Positions 25,812-34,306 of a DNA stretch of 64,000 bases are shown here, in pieces. Numbering within the stretch: position 1 is the stretch's first letter; the number at the start of each line of letters is the position of its first letter. Made by a program: the position numbers and the translations under genes. The notes beneath the pieces are model-generated. The model saw only the letters and a list, made by a program, of their open reading frames with translations. It was not told the DNA's origin and made no database searches. This DNA is from Hymenobacter metallicola (GTDB lineage: Bacteria > Bacteroidota > Bacteroidia > Cytophagales > Hymenobacteraceae). The DNA is taken from assembly GCF_004745645.1 (NCBI RefSeq), contig NZ_SRMB01000004.1:62001-126000 (forward strand), given 5' to 3'.

Positions 25812-25913
25812 GAGCAAATCAGCTCCGCCGTGGCCACTACCCAACCACTGCGCCGATCTTGGCCCTTACGACGCCAGAACGTGCCAGGAGCCACGTAACT
25901 GAATCAGCATCCG

Positions 25914-25921
25914 TATCTTTG
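25914..25921 (+). promoter_or_regulatory. -7 element TATCTTTG for the MFS transporter
   Basis: An exact TAnnTTTG match inside the apparent upstream extension of the MFS frame, implying a start near 25927. A translation start at 25859 would then be impossible. Confidence 0.5.
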
Positions 25922-25978
25922 CGGCCTGTTCCACCTAGTTTCGGTTGGCTCAGCTCCTCTCGCTACGGTGTTACCTGC

Positions 25979-27196
25979 TTGAAAACTTCACAAGAAGCAA
26001 TCCCACCGCTCACCTCTGGCCGCGTCTACACCGCCGGCTTCTGGTTGATGTGCCTTTCGTCGTTTCTGTTTTTCATGAGCTTTAACATGCTCCTGCCCGA
26101 GCTGCCCGACTTTCTGACGCGGCTGGGCGGGGCGGAGTACAAAGGCTTCATCATTGCCTTGTTTACGCTTACGGCCGGCCTTTCCCGGCCCTTCAGCGGC
26201 AAGCTGGCCGACACCGTGGGCCGCATTCCGGTGATGGTGTTTGGCTCCCTGGTCTGCTTTGTCTGCGGCTTTTTTTATCCCTGGGTTACTACGGTGGCCG
26301 GCTTTCTGGGCCTGCGCCTGCTCCACGGTTTCAGCACGGGTTTCAAGCCCACGGGTACGGCCGCCTTCATTGCCGACATTATTCCCTTCGAGCGGCGCGG
26401 CGAAGCCATGGGCCTGCTGGGCGTAGCCGGCTCCCTGGGCATGGCCGCCGGTCCGGCCCTGGGGCCTTATATCACGGCGGCTACTTCCCTGAACACGCTG
26501 TTCTACTGCTCTTCGGGCCTGGCTTTGCTGAGCCTGGCCGTGCAGGGCACCATGACGGAAACCCTGCCGGTTCCGCAGCGGCAGCGCTTCAGCTGGCGCC
26601 TGCTGCGCCTCGACTGGGACGAGATCCTCGAACCACAGGTGCTGGCACCGGCCCTGGTGACGCTGTTGTGCCTGTTTCCCTTCGGGGCTATTCTGACCAT
26701 CGTGCCCGACCAAAGCCGGGCCCTGGGCCTGAGTGAGGCAGAAAAAGGCCTTTTCTACACCTGCTACACCTTGTCGTCGCTGCTGGTGCGCCTGGTAGCG
26801 GGTCGGGCTTCCGACACCTACGGCCGCCTGCCGGTGCTGCGCCTCTCGACCACGCTGCTGGTTGTTTCGCTGGTGCTGCTCACCCTGGTGGAGCATTCCG
26901 TGCCGCTGTTTCTGGGCTCGGCCGTGCTTTTTGGCTTGGCCACGGGCCTGAACTCGCCTACCCTCTACGCCTGGACGGTAGACCTGAGCCACCCCGAACG
27001 GCGCGGCCGGGCAGTGGCTACCATGTACATTGCCCTGGAAGTGGGCATCGGGCTGGGCGCCCTGCTGGCCGGCTGGGTGTACGGCAACGTGGATAGCAAC
27101 CTGCCCTACGTGCACGCCTTGAGTGTGGGCGCCACGCTGCTGGCCCTGCTGTATTTGTTCTGGGGAGTGAAGAAACAGCCGCCGGTGGTAGCGTAA
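25979..27196 (+). CDS. MFS transporter (drug or small-solute efflux type)
   Basis: About 405 residues with 12 predicted membrane helices. The loop 2-3 motif A is present (GKLADTVGRIPVMV) and repeated in the second half (GRASDTYGRLPVLRL). AGPALGPYI matches the antiporter motif C. The frame is open from an ATG at 25859, but the exact -7 element at 25914-25921 lies inside it. No ATG follows before the first helix, so a TTG at 25979 (LKTSQEAIPPLTSGRVYTAGF) is the likely start. It is divergent from the seven-repeat gene. The substrate is unknown. Confidence 0.88.
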   Translation: MKTSQEAIPPLTSGRVYTAGFWLMCLSSFLFFMSFNMLLPELPDFLTRLGGAEYKGFIIALFTLTAGLSRPFSGKLADTVGRIPVMVFGSLVCFVCGFFYPWVTTVAGFLGLRLLHGFSTGFKPTGTAAFIADIIPFERRGEAMGLLGVAGSLGMAAGPALGPYITAATSLNTLFYCSSGLALLSLAVQGTMTETLPVPQRQRFSWRLLRLDWDEILEPQVLAPALVTLLCLFPFGAILTIVPDQSRALGLSEAEKGLFYTCYTLSSLLVRLVAGRASDTYGRLPVLRLSTTLLVVSLVLLTLVEHSVPLFLGSAVLFGLATGLNSPTLYAWTVDLSHPERRGRAVATMYIALEVGIGLGALLAGWVYGNVDSNLPYVHALSVGATLLALLYLFWGVKKQPPVVA

Positions 27197-27204
27197 AGTT
27201 TCTT

Positions 27205-27235
27205 TTGGCGGGCTTACGCTTTAGCCGCATCTTTA
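27205..27235 (+). promoter_or_regulatory. Promoter of the first DUF3857 gene (TTG-N20-CATCTTTA)
   Basis: TTG at 27205-27207, 20 bases, then CATCTTTA at 27228-27235. The -7 box deviates from TAnnTTTG at both ends but is identical to the one before the second DUF3857 gene, which supports both. Confidence 0.5.
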
Positions 27236-27265
27236 GGATTATTCTCTTCCGAATTCCTGTTGCAT

Positions 27266-29284
27266 ATGACGTTAACCACTACTCGCTTGTGGCTGACCAC
27301 TGCCCTTGTGTGCCTTGTTCTGCCCGTACTGGCCCAAAAAGCAGCGCCGGCCCCTATTGAATTTGGCTCGGTCAAGGCCGTTGACTTTACTCCTACCACT
27401 TCCTCCGATAGCACCCAGGCCCCGGCCGAATACCTCTGCGACTACGGCACGTCGAAAATAGAAGGCGGGCACGAGCAGTTTCAGGTCATCTTTGAGCGCA
27501 CAGCGCGGCTGCGCATTCACCGCAAGTCGGGCTACCGCTACGCCACAGTACGCGTACCGCTCTACACCCGCGACGGCAAAACCGAGCGCCTGACCAAACT
27601 GCGCGGCTTCACCTACAACCTACAGAATGGGCAGCTGGTCAAAACCAAGCTCAACGCCGACGCCCTGTTTCGCGAGGTGGTCGATAAAAACCATATCCAG
27701 TGCTCCTTCACCCTGCCCGACGTGCGCGAGGGCTCCATCGTGGAGTTTAGCTACGTCATCAACTCCGATTTTGTCTTCAACCTCCAGGATTGGCAATTCG
27801 AGCATTCTATTCCGACCCGCTGGAGCGAATACCGGGCTTTTCTGCCCCAGTTCTACATCTACAAAACGGTTACGCGCGGCTATTTGCCCTTCGCAATCCA
27901 TGAAACGCTGACGGTACCCTACTCCACAACCTATACCAACCCCCGGGAAGGGCTGGCTCCCCTTACCCAGAGTCAGATTCACGGGCTGGCCCAGCAGCTG
28001 CGCTGGGCCATGAAAGACGTGCCGGCTTTCCGGGAGGAGCCGTTTATGACCACGCCGACCGACTATTTGCGCAGCGTGCATTTCGAGCTGGCCGGCGTCA
28101 ACTTCGACGGCGAATACCGCGACCTGACCGGCAAGTGGGAGGGCATTTGGAAACGACTGAGCGAAGACGACGAATTTGAGGCGGCGACCAAGGAACCCGC
28201 TTCCCTGGCAACCCAGGCCCAGGCCCTGCGCCAGCGCTACCCCGACTCGACGGCCCGGGCCGCGGCCGTACTGGCCTTGGTGCAGCGCAGCGTAGTCTAC
28301 AACGACGAAGCCCGCATCTATACTTCCCAGCCCTTGCGCCGCACCGTCGAGCGCCATGTGGGCAACTCGGCCGACATCAATCTGCTACTGGTGCAAACGT
28401 TGCGGGCCGCCGGCCTGCCGGCTACCCCCCTGCTGCTCAGTACCCGCGACCATGGGCAGATTCAGAAAGACGTGCCCGAAATCAGCCAGTTCAACTACGT
28501 AGCGGCCCACCTGAAGCTACCCGGCCGCCCCGACGTGCTGCTCGACGCTACCGAGCCCCAGCTGCCCTTGGGCCTGTTGCCCGAACGCTGCCTGAACGGG
28601 GAAGGCCGCCTGGCCAATGCCGGTGGCAACTGGGTGCCGCTCAAAACCAACGTGCGCTACACCGACTACCGTACCCTGCGTCTGCAGCTCAGCGACCAGG
28701 GCGAGTTGACGGGCAACGCGAAAATAGAATACGCCGGTTACGCGGCCGTGGCCGCACGCCGCCAGATTCGCCAAACCTCGGCCGCCGAATACCTGGGCCA
28801 AGCGGCCCGGCGCTGGCAAGACTGGCAGCCCGCCGCGCCCCACCTGCTGGCCGATTCCTTACAGAAGCCGGTAACCCTAGAGCTAGCCCTGCACCACACC
28901 CCAGCCGGGGCCGAAGCATCGGTACTCTATTTGCCCCTGCTAAACCTGCCCGATGCATTGCCCTACGATTTTCGGGCTGAAAACCGCCTCTACCCCATCA
29001 ATTTCGGCATGCCTCGGTAACACACCACCATCGTTACCCTGGAGCTGCCCAAAGGTTATACCGTGCAGGAGCTGCCCGCCAAGCTGGCCCTGGAGCTGCC
29101 CGGCGGCACGGGCCGCTACCTGTACCAGGTGACGCAGCCCACCCCGGGCTCAGTACAATTAACTACGCGCCTGCAGTTTTTCCGCCCCGAGTACGGCTCT
29201 ATGGAGTACGGGGTCCTGCGGGAAATGAACAGCCGTATTATTGCTAAGCAAAACGAGCCTTTGGTACTCAAGCGGGCTTTGTAG
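27266..29284 (+). pseudogene. Exported DUF3857/transglutaminase-like protein interrupted by one in-frame TAA
   Basis: A 672-codon reading frame with signal peptide MTLTTTRLWLTTALVCLVLPVLAQ, a DUF3857 domain (about 60-230) and a transglutaminase-like domain (about 300-450). The TAA at 29018-29020 ends translation after 584 residues. The same frame continues without a shift for 87 codons (LPKGYTVQELPAK ... EPLVLKRAL) that align well with the C-terminus of the next gene. At the transglutaminase site the Cys position is S368 and the His position is Y411, while the Asp in LLDATEP remains, so it is not an active thiol enzyme. It is either a recent nonsense mutant, a truncated but functional protein, or a sequencing error. 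It shares promoter style and about the same length with its downstream paralogue. Confidence 0.85.
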
Positions 29285-29361
29285 ATCATTTATTGACGGA
29301 AGTGGTAGCGTGTCCAGCCCTCGAGTTGGAATAAAAAAAGCACATGAGGAAACCGTGAAGT

Positions 29362-29391
29362 TTGGAGCCTGCCTGAATTTCCGCATCTTTA
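29362..29391 (+). promoter_or_regulatory. Promoter of the second DUF3857 gene (TTG-N19-CATCTTTA)
   Basis: TTG at 29362-29364 and CATCTTTA at 29384-29391 are 19 bases apart. The same unusual -7 box occurs upstream of the neighbouring paralogue. Confidence 0.5.
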
Positions 29392-29510
29392 TATTACTAA
29401 TTATCCGTCCCTGCTCTTCCGCCTCTATCTACTCTTCCATTCAACTGCTTTTGCCCTGAGTGTGCAAAAGCGTTAGTCGCTATTTTTCTCTTCTCACTAT
29501 AGTTTCCTGT

Positions 29511-31562
29511 ATGATTGCACATGTACTACGTCGCGCCCTGGGCGCTGCCGTTGTGGGTCTGTGTGCTGCTTTGCCTGCGCTGGGCCAAGCTGACCCTATC
29601 AAATTCGGCAAAATTGATGAGCAGGATTTGACCGCCGCCAACTTCGCGGCCGACAGCGCCGCCGAGGCCGTCATTCTCTGCGACTTTGGTCGTTCACGCT
29701 TCGAAGTCGGCGACGAAGGCTTCCGCGTGGTATACGACCGGGTTACCCGTATCAAAATCCTGAAAAAGTCGGGCTACGACTGGGCCACCGTGCAGGTGCC
29801 CCTCTACAAAAAGGACAACAACGCGGAAAAGCTCTCGGCCCTGCGCGGCTTCACCTATAATTTGGTGAACAACCAGGTAGTCAAGGAAAAGCTGGAAACC
29901 TCGGCCATCTTCACCGAGCAGCTGTCGGCCAATAACTTTATCCGCAAGTTTACCCTGCCCAATGTGCGGGAGGGCTCGGTTATCGAGTATTCCTACACCA
30001 TTACCTCCGACTTTATCTTCAACTTCCAGGACTGGCAGTTTCAGCAGTCCATTCCGACGCGCTGGAGCGAGTACCGGGCCTCCATTCCCGAGTACCTCGA
30101 TTACAAAATGCTCATGCAGGGCTACGAGCCCCTAGCCGTGCAGGAACGCCAGGAAAGTAACACGCAGTACGTCATCCGCTGGGCCCGCACCTCGCTCACG
30201 GACGTTACCGGTGAAGGCCACTCGGCCGGCGCCGGGGCCATTACGGCCCAGGTGACCAACCACCGCTGGGCCATGAAGGATGTGCCGGCCCTGCGCTCGG
30301 AGCCCTACATGACCACCCCGCGCGACTACGTGGCCCGCATCGACTTCGAATTGGCCGGCACTAAGTGGCCCAACGAGCCCTACCGCAGCGTGTCGAGCAC
30401 CTGGGAGAAGATGAACCAGGTGTTGCTGGACGACGACGAATTTGGCGGTCAGCTCAAGCGCGGCGGCTTCCTAAAAGATAAAACCACGGCTCTGGTTGCC
30501 AAATATCCTGACGTGCAGCAGCGCATAGCGGCCGTGCACGATTTGGTACGCCAGTCGGTGAAGTACAACGGGGCGGACCGCGTCTACGCCAGCGGGTCGT
30601 TGCGCAAAGCCTACGACCAGCACAGCGGCTCGGCCGCCGACGTGAACCTGCTGCTGATTGCCCTGCTGCGCGACGCGGGCGTGCCGGCCAACCCCGTACT
30701 GCTCAGCACCCGCGACCATGGCCTGGTCAACGAGAACTTCCCGCTGCTGAGCAAGTTCAACTACGTTATTGCCCACGTAGCCCTGCCCGAGGGCAAGGAA
30801 ATGCTCATTGATGCCACTGAGCAGCTGGTGCCCTGCGGCATGCTGCCCCCGCGCTGCCTCAACGGCACCGGCCGCCTGATTCTGCCCGACGCCGCCCAGT
30901 CGCGCTGGGTGAACCTGCAGCCCGCCCAGCGCCACTTGGAGTACCGCCAGATTCAGCTGGTGCTGGACGAGAAAGGCGGCTACAAGGGCAAAATTCACCA
31001 GGAGCACGGTGGCTACGCCGGGCTGGAAGGCCGGGAGAAGCTGCAGAAGAACGGCGAGAAGAAGTTCATGGAAGAAATTGCCAGCAGCCACGAAGGCTGG
31101 ACCATTCCTAAGTTTGCCTTCCAGGAGCGCGAAGTGCTGCACAAGCCCCTGGCCCTGGACTACGAGTTTGCCATGCCCGGGTCCGACACGCCCATCAACA
31201 CGATTTACTTCAGCCCCCTGCGCCAGTTCAGCGCCGACAAAAACCCCTTCCGCCACGAGAACCGCCGCTTCCCGGTTGATTTCGGGGCCCAGTTCGACGA
31301 AACGGTGATGATGACCATTACGCTGCCCGCCGGCTACATGGCCGAGGAGCTGCCCAAGCCCGCCATTGTCGATTTGCCTGACAACGGGGGCCGCTTCTCC
31401 TACACCGTGCAGGACAACGGCCAGGGTACCGTGCAGATAGCCAGCCGCATGAGCCTGCGCAAGCCGGTCTACATGGCCGAAGAATACGCCTACCTGCGCG
31501 AGTTCTACACCCGCATGTTGGCCAAGCAGGCCGAGCAAATCGTTTTGAAAAAGAAGTCATGA
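29511..31562 (+). CDS. Exported DUF3857 protein with a degenerate transglutaminase-like domain
   Basis: A 683-residue protein: signal peptide MIAHVLRRALGAAVVGLCAALPALGQ, DUF3857 domain (about 65-240; RIKILKKSGYDWATVQVPLYK, VREGSVIEYSYTI), transglutaminase-like domain (about 310-460) and a beta-rich C-terminus. At the catalytic positions it has A375 for Cys (GSAADVNLLL) and Y418 for His (FNYVIAHV), but keeps Asp in LIDATEQ, so it is a predicted pseudoenzyme. Its stop overlaps the start of the next gene in ATGA, indicating translational coupling. An upstream GTG at 29460 is in frame, but the ATG at 29511 starts the signal peptide. Role unknown; probably binds peptide or cell-wall material in the periplasm. 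Confidence 0.87.
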   Translation: MIAHVLRRALGAAVVGLCAALPALGQADPIKFGKIDEQDLTAANFAADSAAEAVILCDFGRSRFEVGDEGFRVVYDRVTRIKILKKSGYDWATVQVPLYKKDNNAEKLSALRGFTYNLVNNQVVKEKLETSAIFTEQLSANNFIRKFTLPNVREGSVIEYSYTITSDFIFNFQDWQFQQSIPTRWSEYRASIPEYLDYKMLMQGYEPLAVQERQESNTQYVIRWARTSLTDVTGEGHSAGAGAITAQVTNHRWAMKDVPALRSEPYMTTPRDYVARIDFELAGTKWPNEPYRSVSSTWEKMNQVLLDDDEFGGQLKRGGFLKDKTTALVAKYPDVQQRIAAVHDLVRQSVKYNGADRVYASGSLRKAYDQHSGSAADVNLLLIALLRDAGVPANPVLLSTRDHGLVNENFPLLSKFNYVIAHVALPEGKEMLIDATEQLVPCGMLPPRCLNGTGRLILPDAAQSRWVNLQPAQRHLEYRQIQLVLDEKGGYKGKIHQEHGGYAGLEGREKLQKNGEKKFMEEIASSHEGWTIPKFAFQEREVLHKPLALDYEFAMPGSDTPINTIYFSPLRQFSADKNPFRHENRRFPVDFGAQFDETVMMTITLPAGYMAEELPKPAIVDLPDNGGRFSYTVQDNGQGTVQIASRMSLRKPVYMAEEYAYLREFYTRMLAKQAEQIVLKKKS

Positions 31563-33505
31563 GGCCTTCTTACTTAACTGCGGCCGCCTGGCTGCTGATG
31601 CAGGGCACCGCCGCTTCGGTGGCCGTAGCGGGTGCGGCCCCGCGCTACGCAGTGGCCGACATGCCCGCGGCCCTGCGGGAAAACGCTCACGCCGTGGTGC
31701 GCCTGGATGAGCAGACGCTGGTAGTCAAATCGGTGAGCCGCACCGTAGAAACCAACCGCCGCGCCGTCACCATCCTCGACGAGGCCGGGGCCGATTGGGC
31801 CATGCAAGTAGTGTACTACGACCAGCTCAACACCGTGAGCTATTTGCGCGGCACCGTGTACAATGCCGCCGGGCAGGCCCTGCGCCAGCTCCGCCCCAGC
31901 GACGTGCGCGACTACGGCCTGTCCGACGGGTTCAGCCTGGCCAGCGACGGGCGGGGCCGGGCCGCCGATTTGCGCCAGGCAACCTACCCCTACACGGTCG
32001 AATACGAGTACGAGGTAGTATCCAACAACCCGTTGTTCTACTCCTCCTGGCGCCCCCAGCCCCAGGAGCAGCTGGCCGTGGAGAAGTCGTCATTTCGGGT
32101 GGTAACGCCCGCCAACCTGCCGTTGCGCTACCAGGAACGGCATTTGCCCGTGGGCTCGGCCGCCATTGCCAGCACCGAAGGAACCCAGCTGGTGTACCAG
32201 TGGCAGGTGCACGACCTAGTGGCGGTAGACGAAGAGCTTGACGCGCCCCCGGTGTCGGAGCTGACTCCGGCCGTGCTAACGGCCCCCACCGAGTTTGAGG
32301 TGCAGGGCCACCACGGCAAGCTCACTTCCTGGCAGACCCTGGGCGAGTGGACGTATCAGCTCAACGCCGGCCGGGACGAGCTTCCCCCAGCCATTAAGGC
32401 CCGCATTGCGAGCCTGGTGCAGGGAGAAACCGACGAGCGGGCCCGGATCCGGAAGGTGTACGAGTTCCTGCAGGCCAATACCCGCTACATTTCCATTCAG
32501 CTGGGCATCGGGGGCTGGCAAACCTTTCCGGCCTCGTCGGTAGCCGCCAACGGCTACGGCGACTGCAAAGCCTTAACTAACTATTGCAAGGCACTACTGC
32601 AAGCAGCCAATATCACGTCGTACTGCGCCCTGGTGCGGGCCGACGAGCCCGACATCCGCACCGAATTTCCCAGCAGCCAGTTCAACCACGTTGTGCTGTG
32701 CGTGCCCTTGGCGAAAGCGGCCAAGCCCGACACCGTGTGGCTGGAATGCACGAGTCAGACGACGGCCTTTAATTACATGGGCAGCTTTACGGGCAACCGC
32801 CACGCCCTGCTGCTGACTCCGAGCGGGGGCAAACTGGTACGCACGCCCAGCTACGGGGCCGCCGAAAACCGCCGGGAGCGGCGCGCCGACGTGTACGTGG
32901 ATGCCCAAGGCAATGCCACGGCCAGCATCCGCACGGTGCGCACGGGTCTGGAGCAGGACCGCTACAATTTCTTGTTTCATAGCCTGGACCCAGCCGAGCA
33001 GAAAAAGCGCATTGCGGATGTGCTACCGCTGGCCAACTTTAGCATTGCCAAGTTTAGCCTCGCGCCCGGGGCCCCGGCGGCCGTGCCCAGCATGGTGGAA
33101 AGCCTGGCCCTGACGCTACCCAACTTTGCGCCCCCGAGCGGCAAACGGGTGTTTGTTTCAGCCAATCTGCTGAGCCGCTGGGCTTCTTTGCCGGCGACGG
33201 TGGGCGAACGGCAAGCCGACATCTGGCTCGATAATGCTTTTGCCTACTCCGACACCATTCGGATTCATGTGCCGGCCGGCATGAAGCCCGAAAGCCTGCC
33301 CAGTCCGGTAAAGCTGACTACTACGTTCGGCTCCTACTCCAGCCAGATTCAGACCCTGGCCGACGGCACCCTGCAATACGTGCGGCAGCTGCGCATGCCC
33401 GTGGCGCACTTTGCCCGCACCGATTACCCGGCCTACGTGGAGTTTCGCCGCAAAATAAGCGCGGCCGATAAAGCCCAGGTTGTGTTTGTTAAAAATGAGT
33501 CCTGA
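31559..33505 (+). CDS. Exported DUF3857 protein with an intact transglutaminase-like Cys-His pair
   Basis: A 648-residue protein beginning MRPSYLTAAAWLLMQGTAASVAVAGA, a signal peptide. A DUF3857 domain (about 50-210; RAVTILDEAGADWAMQVVYYD) precedes a transglutaminase-like domain with C336 in GYGDCKALTNYC and H377 in FNHVVL. The third residue is E396 in WLECTSQT, where the upstream paralogues have Asp. It is therefore the only one of the three neighbours that could be a working thiol enzyme (protein crosslinking, amidase or peptidase). It is translationally coupled to the upstream pseudoenzyme by ATGA. A terminator follows. The substrate is unknown. Confidence 0.87.
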   Translation: MRPSYLTAAAWLLMQGTAASVAVAGAAPRYAVADMPAALRENAHAVVRLDEQTLVVKSVSRTVETNRRAVTILDEAGADWAMQVVYYDQLNTVSYLRGTVYNAAGQALRQLRPSDVRDYGLSDGFSLASDGRGRAADLRQATYPYTVEYEYEVVSNNPLFYSSWRPQPQEQLAVEKSSFRVVTPANLPLRYQERHLPVGSAAIASTEGTQLVYQWQVHDLVAVDEELDAPPVSELTPAVLTAPTEFEVQGHHGKLTSWQTLGEWTYQLNAGRDELPPAIKARIASLVQGETDERARIRKVYEFLQANTRYISIQLGIGGWQTFPASSVAANGYGDCKALTNYCKALLQAANITSYCALVRADEPDIRTEFPSSQFNHVVLCVPLAKAAKPDTVWLECTSQTTAFNYMGSFTGNRHALLLTPSGGKLVRTPSYGAAENRRERRADVYVDAQGNATASIRTVRTGLEQDRYNFLFHSLDPAEQKKRIADVLPLANFSIAKFSLAPGAPAAVPSMVESLALTLPNFAPPSGKRVFVSANLLSRWASLPATVGERQADIWLDNAFAYSDTIRIHVPAGMKPESLPSPVKLTTTFGSYSSQIQTLADGTLQYVRQLRMPVAHFARTDYPAYVEFRRKISAADKAQVVFVKNES

Positions 33506-33524
33506 GCTTGCCTTATTCATTACT

Positions 33525-33562
33525 AAAGCCCGGCCGGTAGCTACCAGCCGGGCTTTATTTTT
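33525..33562 (+). terminator. Terminator of the DUF3857 cluster
   Basis: AAAGCCCGGC pairs with GCCGGGCTTT around an inner GGTAG/CTACC palindrome, then ATTTTTC. It lies 20 bases after the stop at 33505. Confidence 0.85.
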
Positions 33563-33632
33563 CAGACGACTAGCTCCCAAATCCGGCAGGGTTATGGAAT
33601 AGCTGGGGCTGTTCACCCTTTCCTACCACGCC

Positions 33633-34181
33633 ATGTTCTATCCGTTTGCCTGGGCTCTTTTGCTGGCTTCTACCTTGAATGGCCTGCCCGTTATAATGGA
33701 CAAAATTCCCGCAAGTACGCAAGCCCCCACTCTGCCATCCTTCTGGAAGCCGATAAGTGCTGCCCAGGCTACACGCTTGGGGCCGCCCCGCATTCCGGTG
33801 AAGCCCTCCCGGGTGCTGGAGCTCAACCTGCCAGCCCTCAAGAAGACCCTGGCTTCGGCCGGTACGGCAGGCCCTGTACTGCAGCTTCCCTTGCCCGATG
33901 GCAGCTTGGTGGCGTTCCGCATGCGCACGACCCAGGTGATGGCACCCGAGCTGGCGGCCAAATATCCGGAGCTGCAGACCTATGCCGGACAGGAGCCTGG
34001 CCACCCCGCCCATGAGGTACGGCTGGAAGTAACACCAGCTGGTCTGCGGGCCATGCTTACCCGCAGCGGTCATACGTATTTCATCGAACCCTACCGCCGC
34101 AACGATACGCGCTATTATATCTGCTTCGACAAAGCCAGTTTGCCAGCCGGGCGCAGCGCCGGATTCGAAGCCCCTGATTAA
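33633..34181 (+). CDS. Stand-alone propeptide-like exported protein
   Basis: A 182-residue protein with a probable signal peptide (MFYPFAWALLLASTLNG). It is not a known enzyme. Residues about 60-165 match the propeptide region of the adjacent metallopeptidase: LQLPLPDGSLVAFRM vs ISLPLPDGSSQRFRV, APELAAKYPELQTYAGQ vs HPTLAAKYPSIKTYAAQ, and RLEVTPAGLRAMLTRSGHTYFIEP vs RIDVSPAGFHAMIMGSKGQTIYIDP. It then stops, with no catalytic or sorting domain. The 125 bases to the next start hold no remnant of a catalytic domain in frame. It could act in trans as a chaperone or inhibitor of the peptidase, or be a truncated duplicate. Coordinates and similarity are seen; the role is inferred. Confidence 0.8.
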   Translation: MFYPFAWALLLASTLNGLPVIMDKIPASTQAPTLPSFWKPISAAQATRLGPPRIPVKPSRVLELNLPALKKTLASAGTAGPVLQLPLPDGSLVAFRMRTTQVMAPELAAKYPELQTYAGQEPGHPAHEVRLEVTPAGLRAMLTRSGHTYFIEPYRRNDTRYYICFDKASLPAGRSAGFEAPD

Positions 34182-34250
34182 TAGAATAACCCAAGGCCAC
34201 TGGAACTGGAAAATAGAGAATTCAGCCTTATTGCCCCATGCAAAAAACAC

Positions 34251-34258
34251 TATCTTAG
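34251..34258 (+). promoter_or_regulatory. Candidate -7 element TATCTTAG for the metallopeptidase gene
   Basis: TATCTTAG is close to TAnnTTTG, with a TTG 17 bases upstream (34231-34233), slightly short of the usual spacing. It lies about 50 bases before the ATG and suggests the peptidase is transcribed separately from the propeptide-like gene. Confidence 0.35.
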
Positions 34259-34306
34259 GGGCCTTCAACCAAATGCTGATCTTCTTCATTCTTCCAATCC
34301 TATCTT

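Noticed and set aside
29018..29062. Frameshift in the first DUF3857 gene
   Set aside because: Codons before and after the TAA are in the same frame and both align with the paralogue, so it is a nonsense codon, not a shift.
34179..34306. Broken junction joining the propeptide-like gene to the metallopeptidase
   Set aside because: The metallopeptidase has its own signal peptide and full propeptide, so the two are separate genes with duplicated content.
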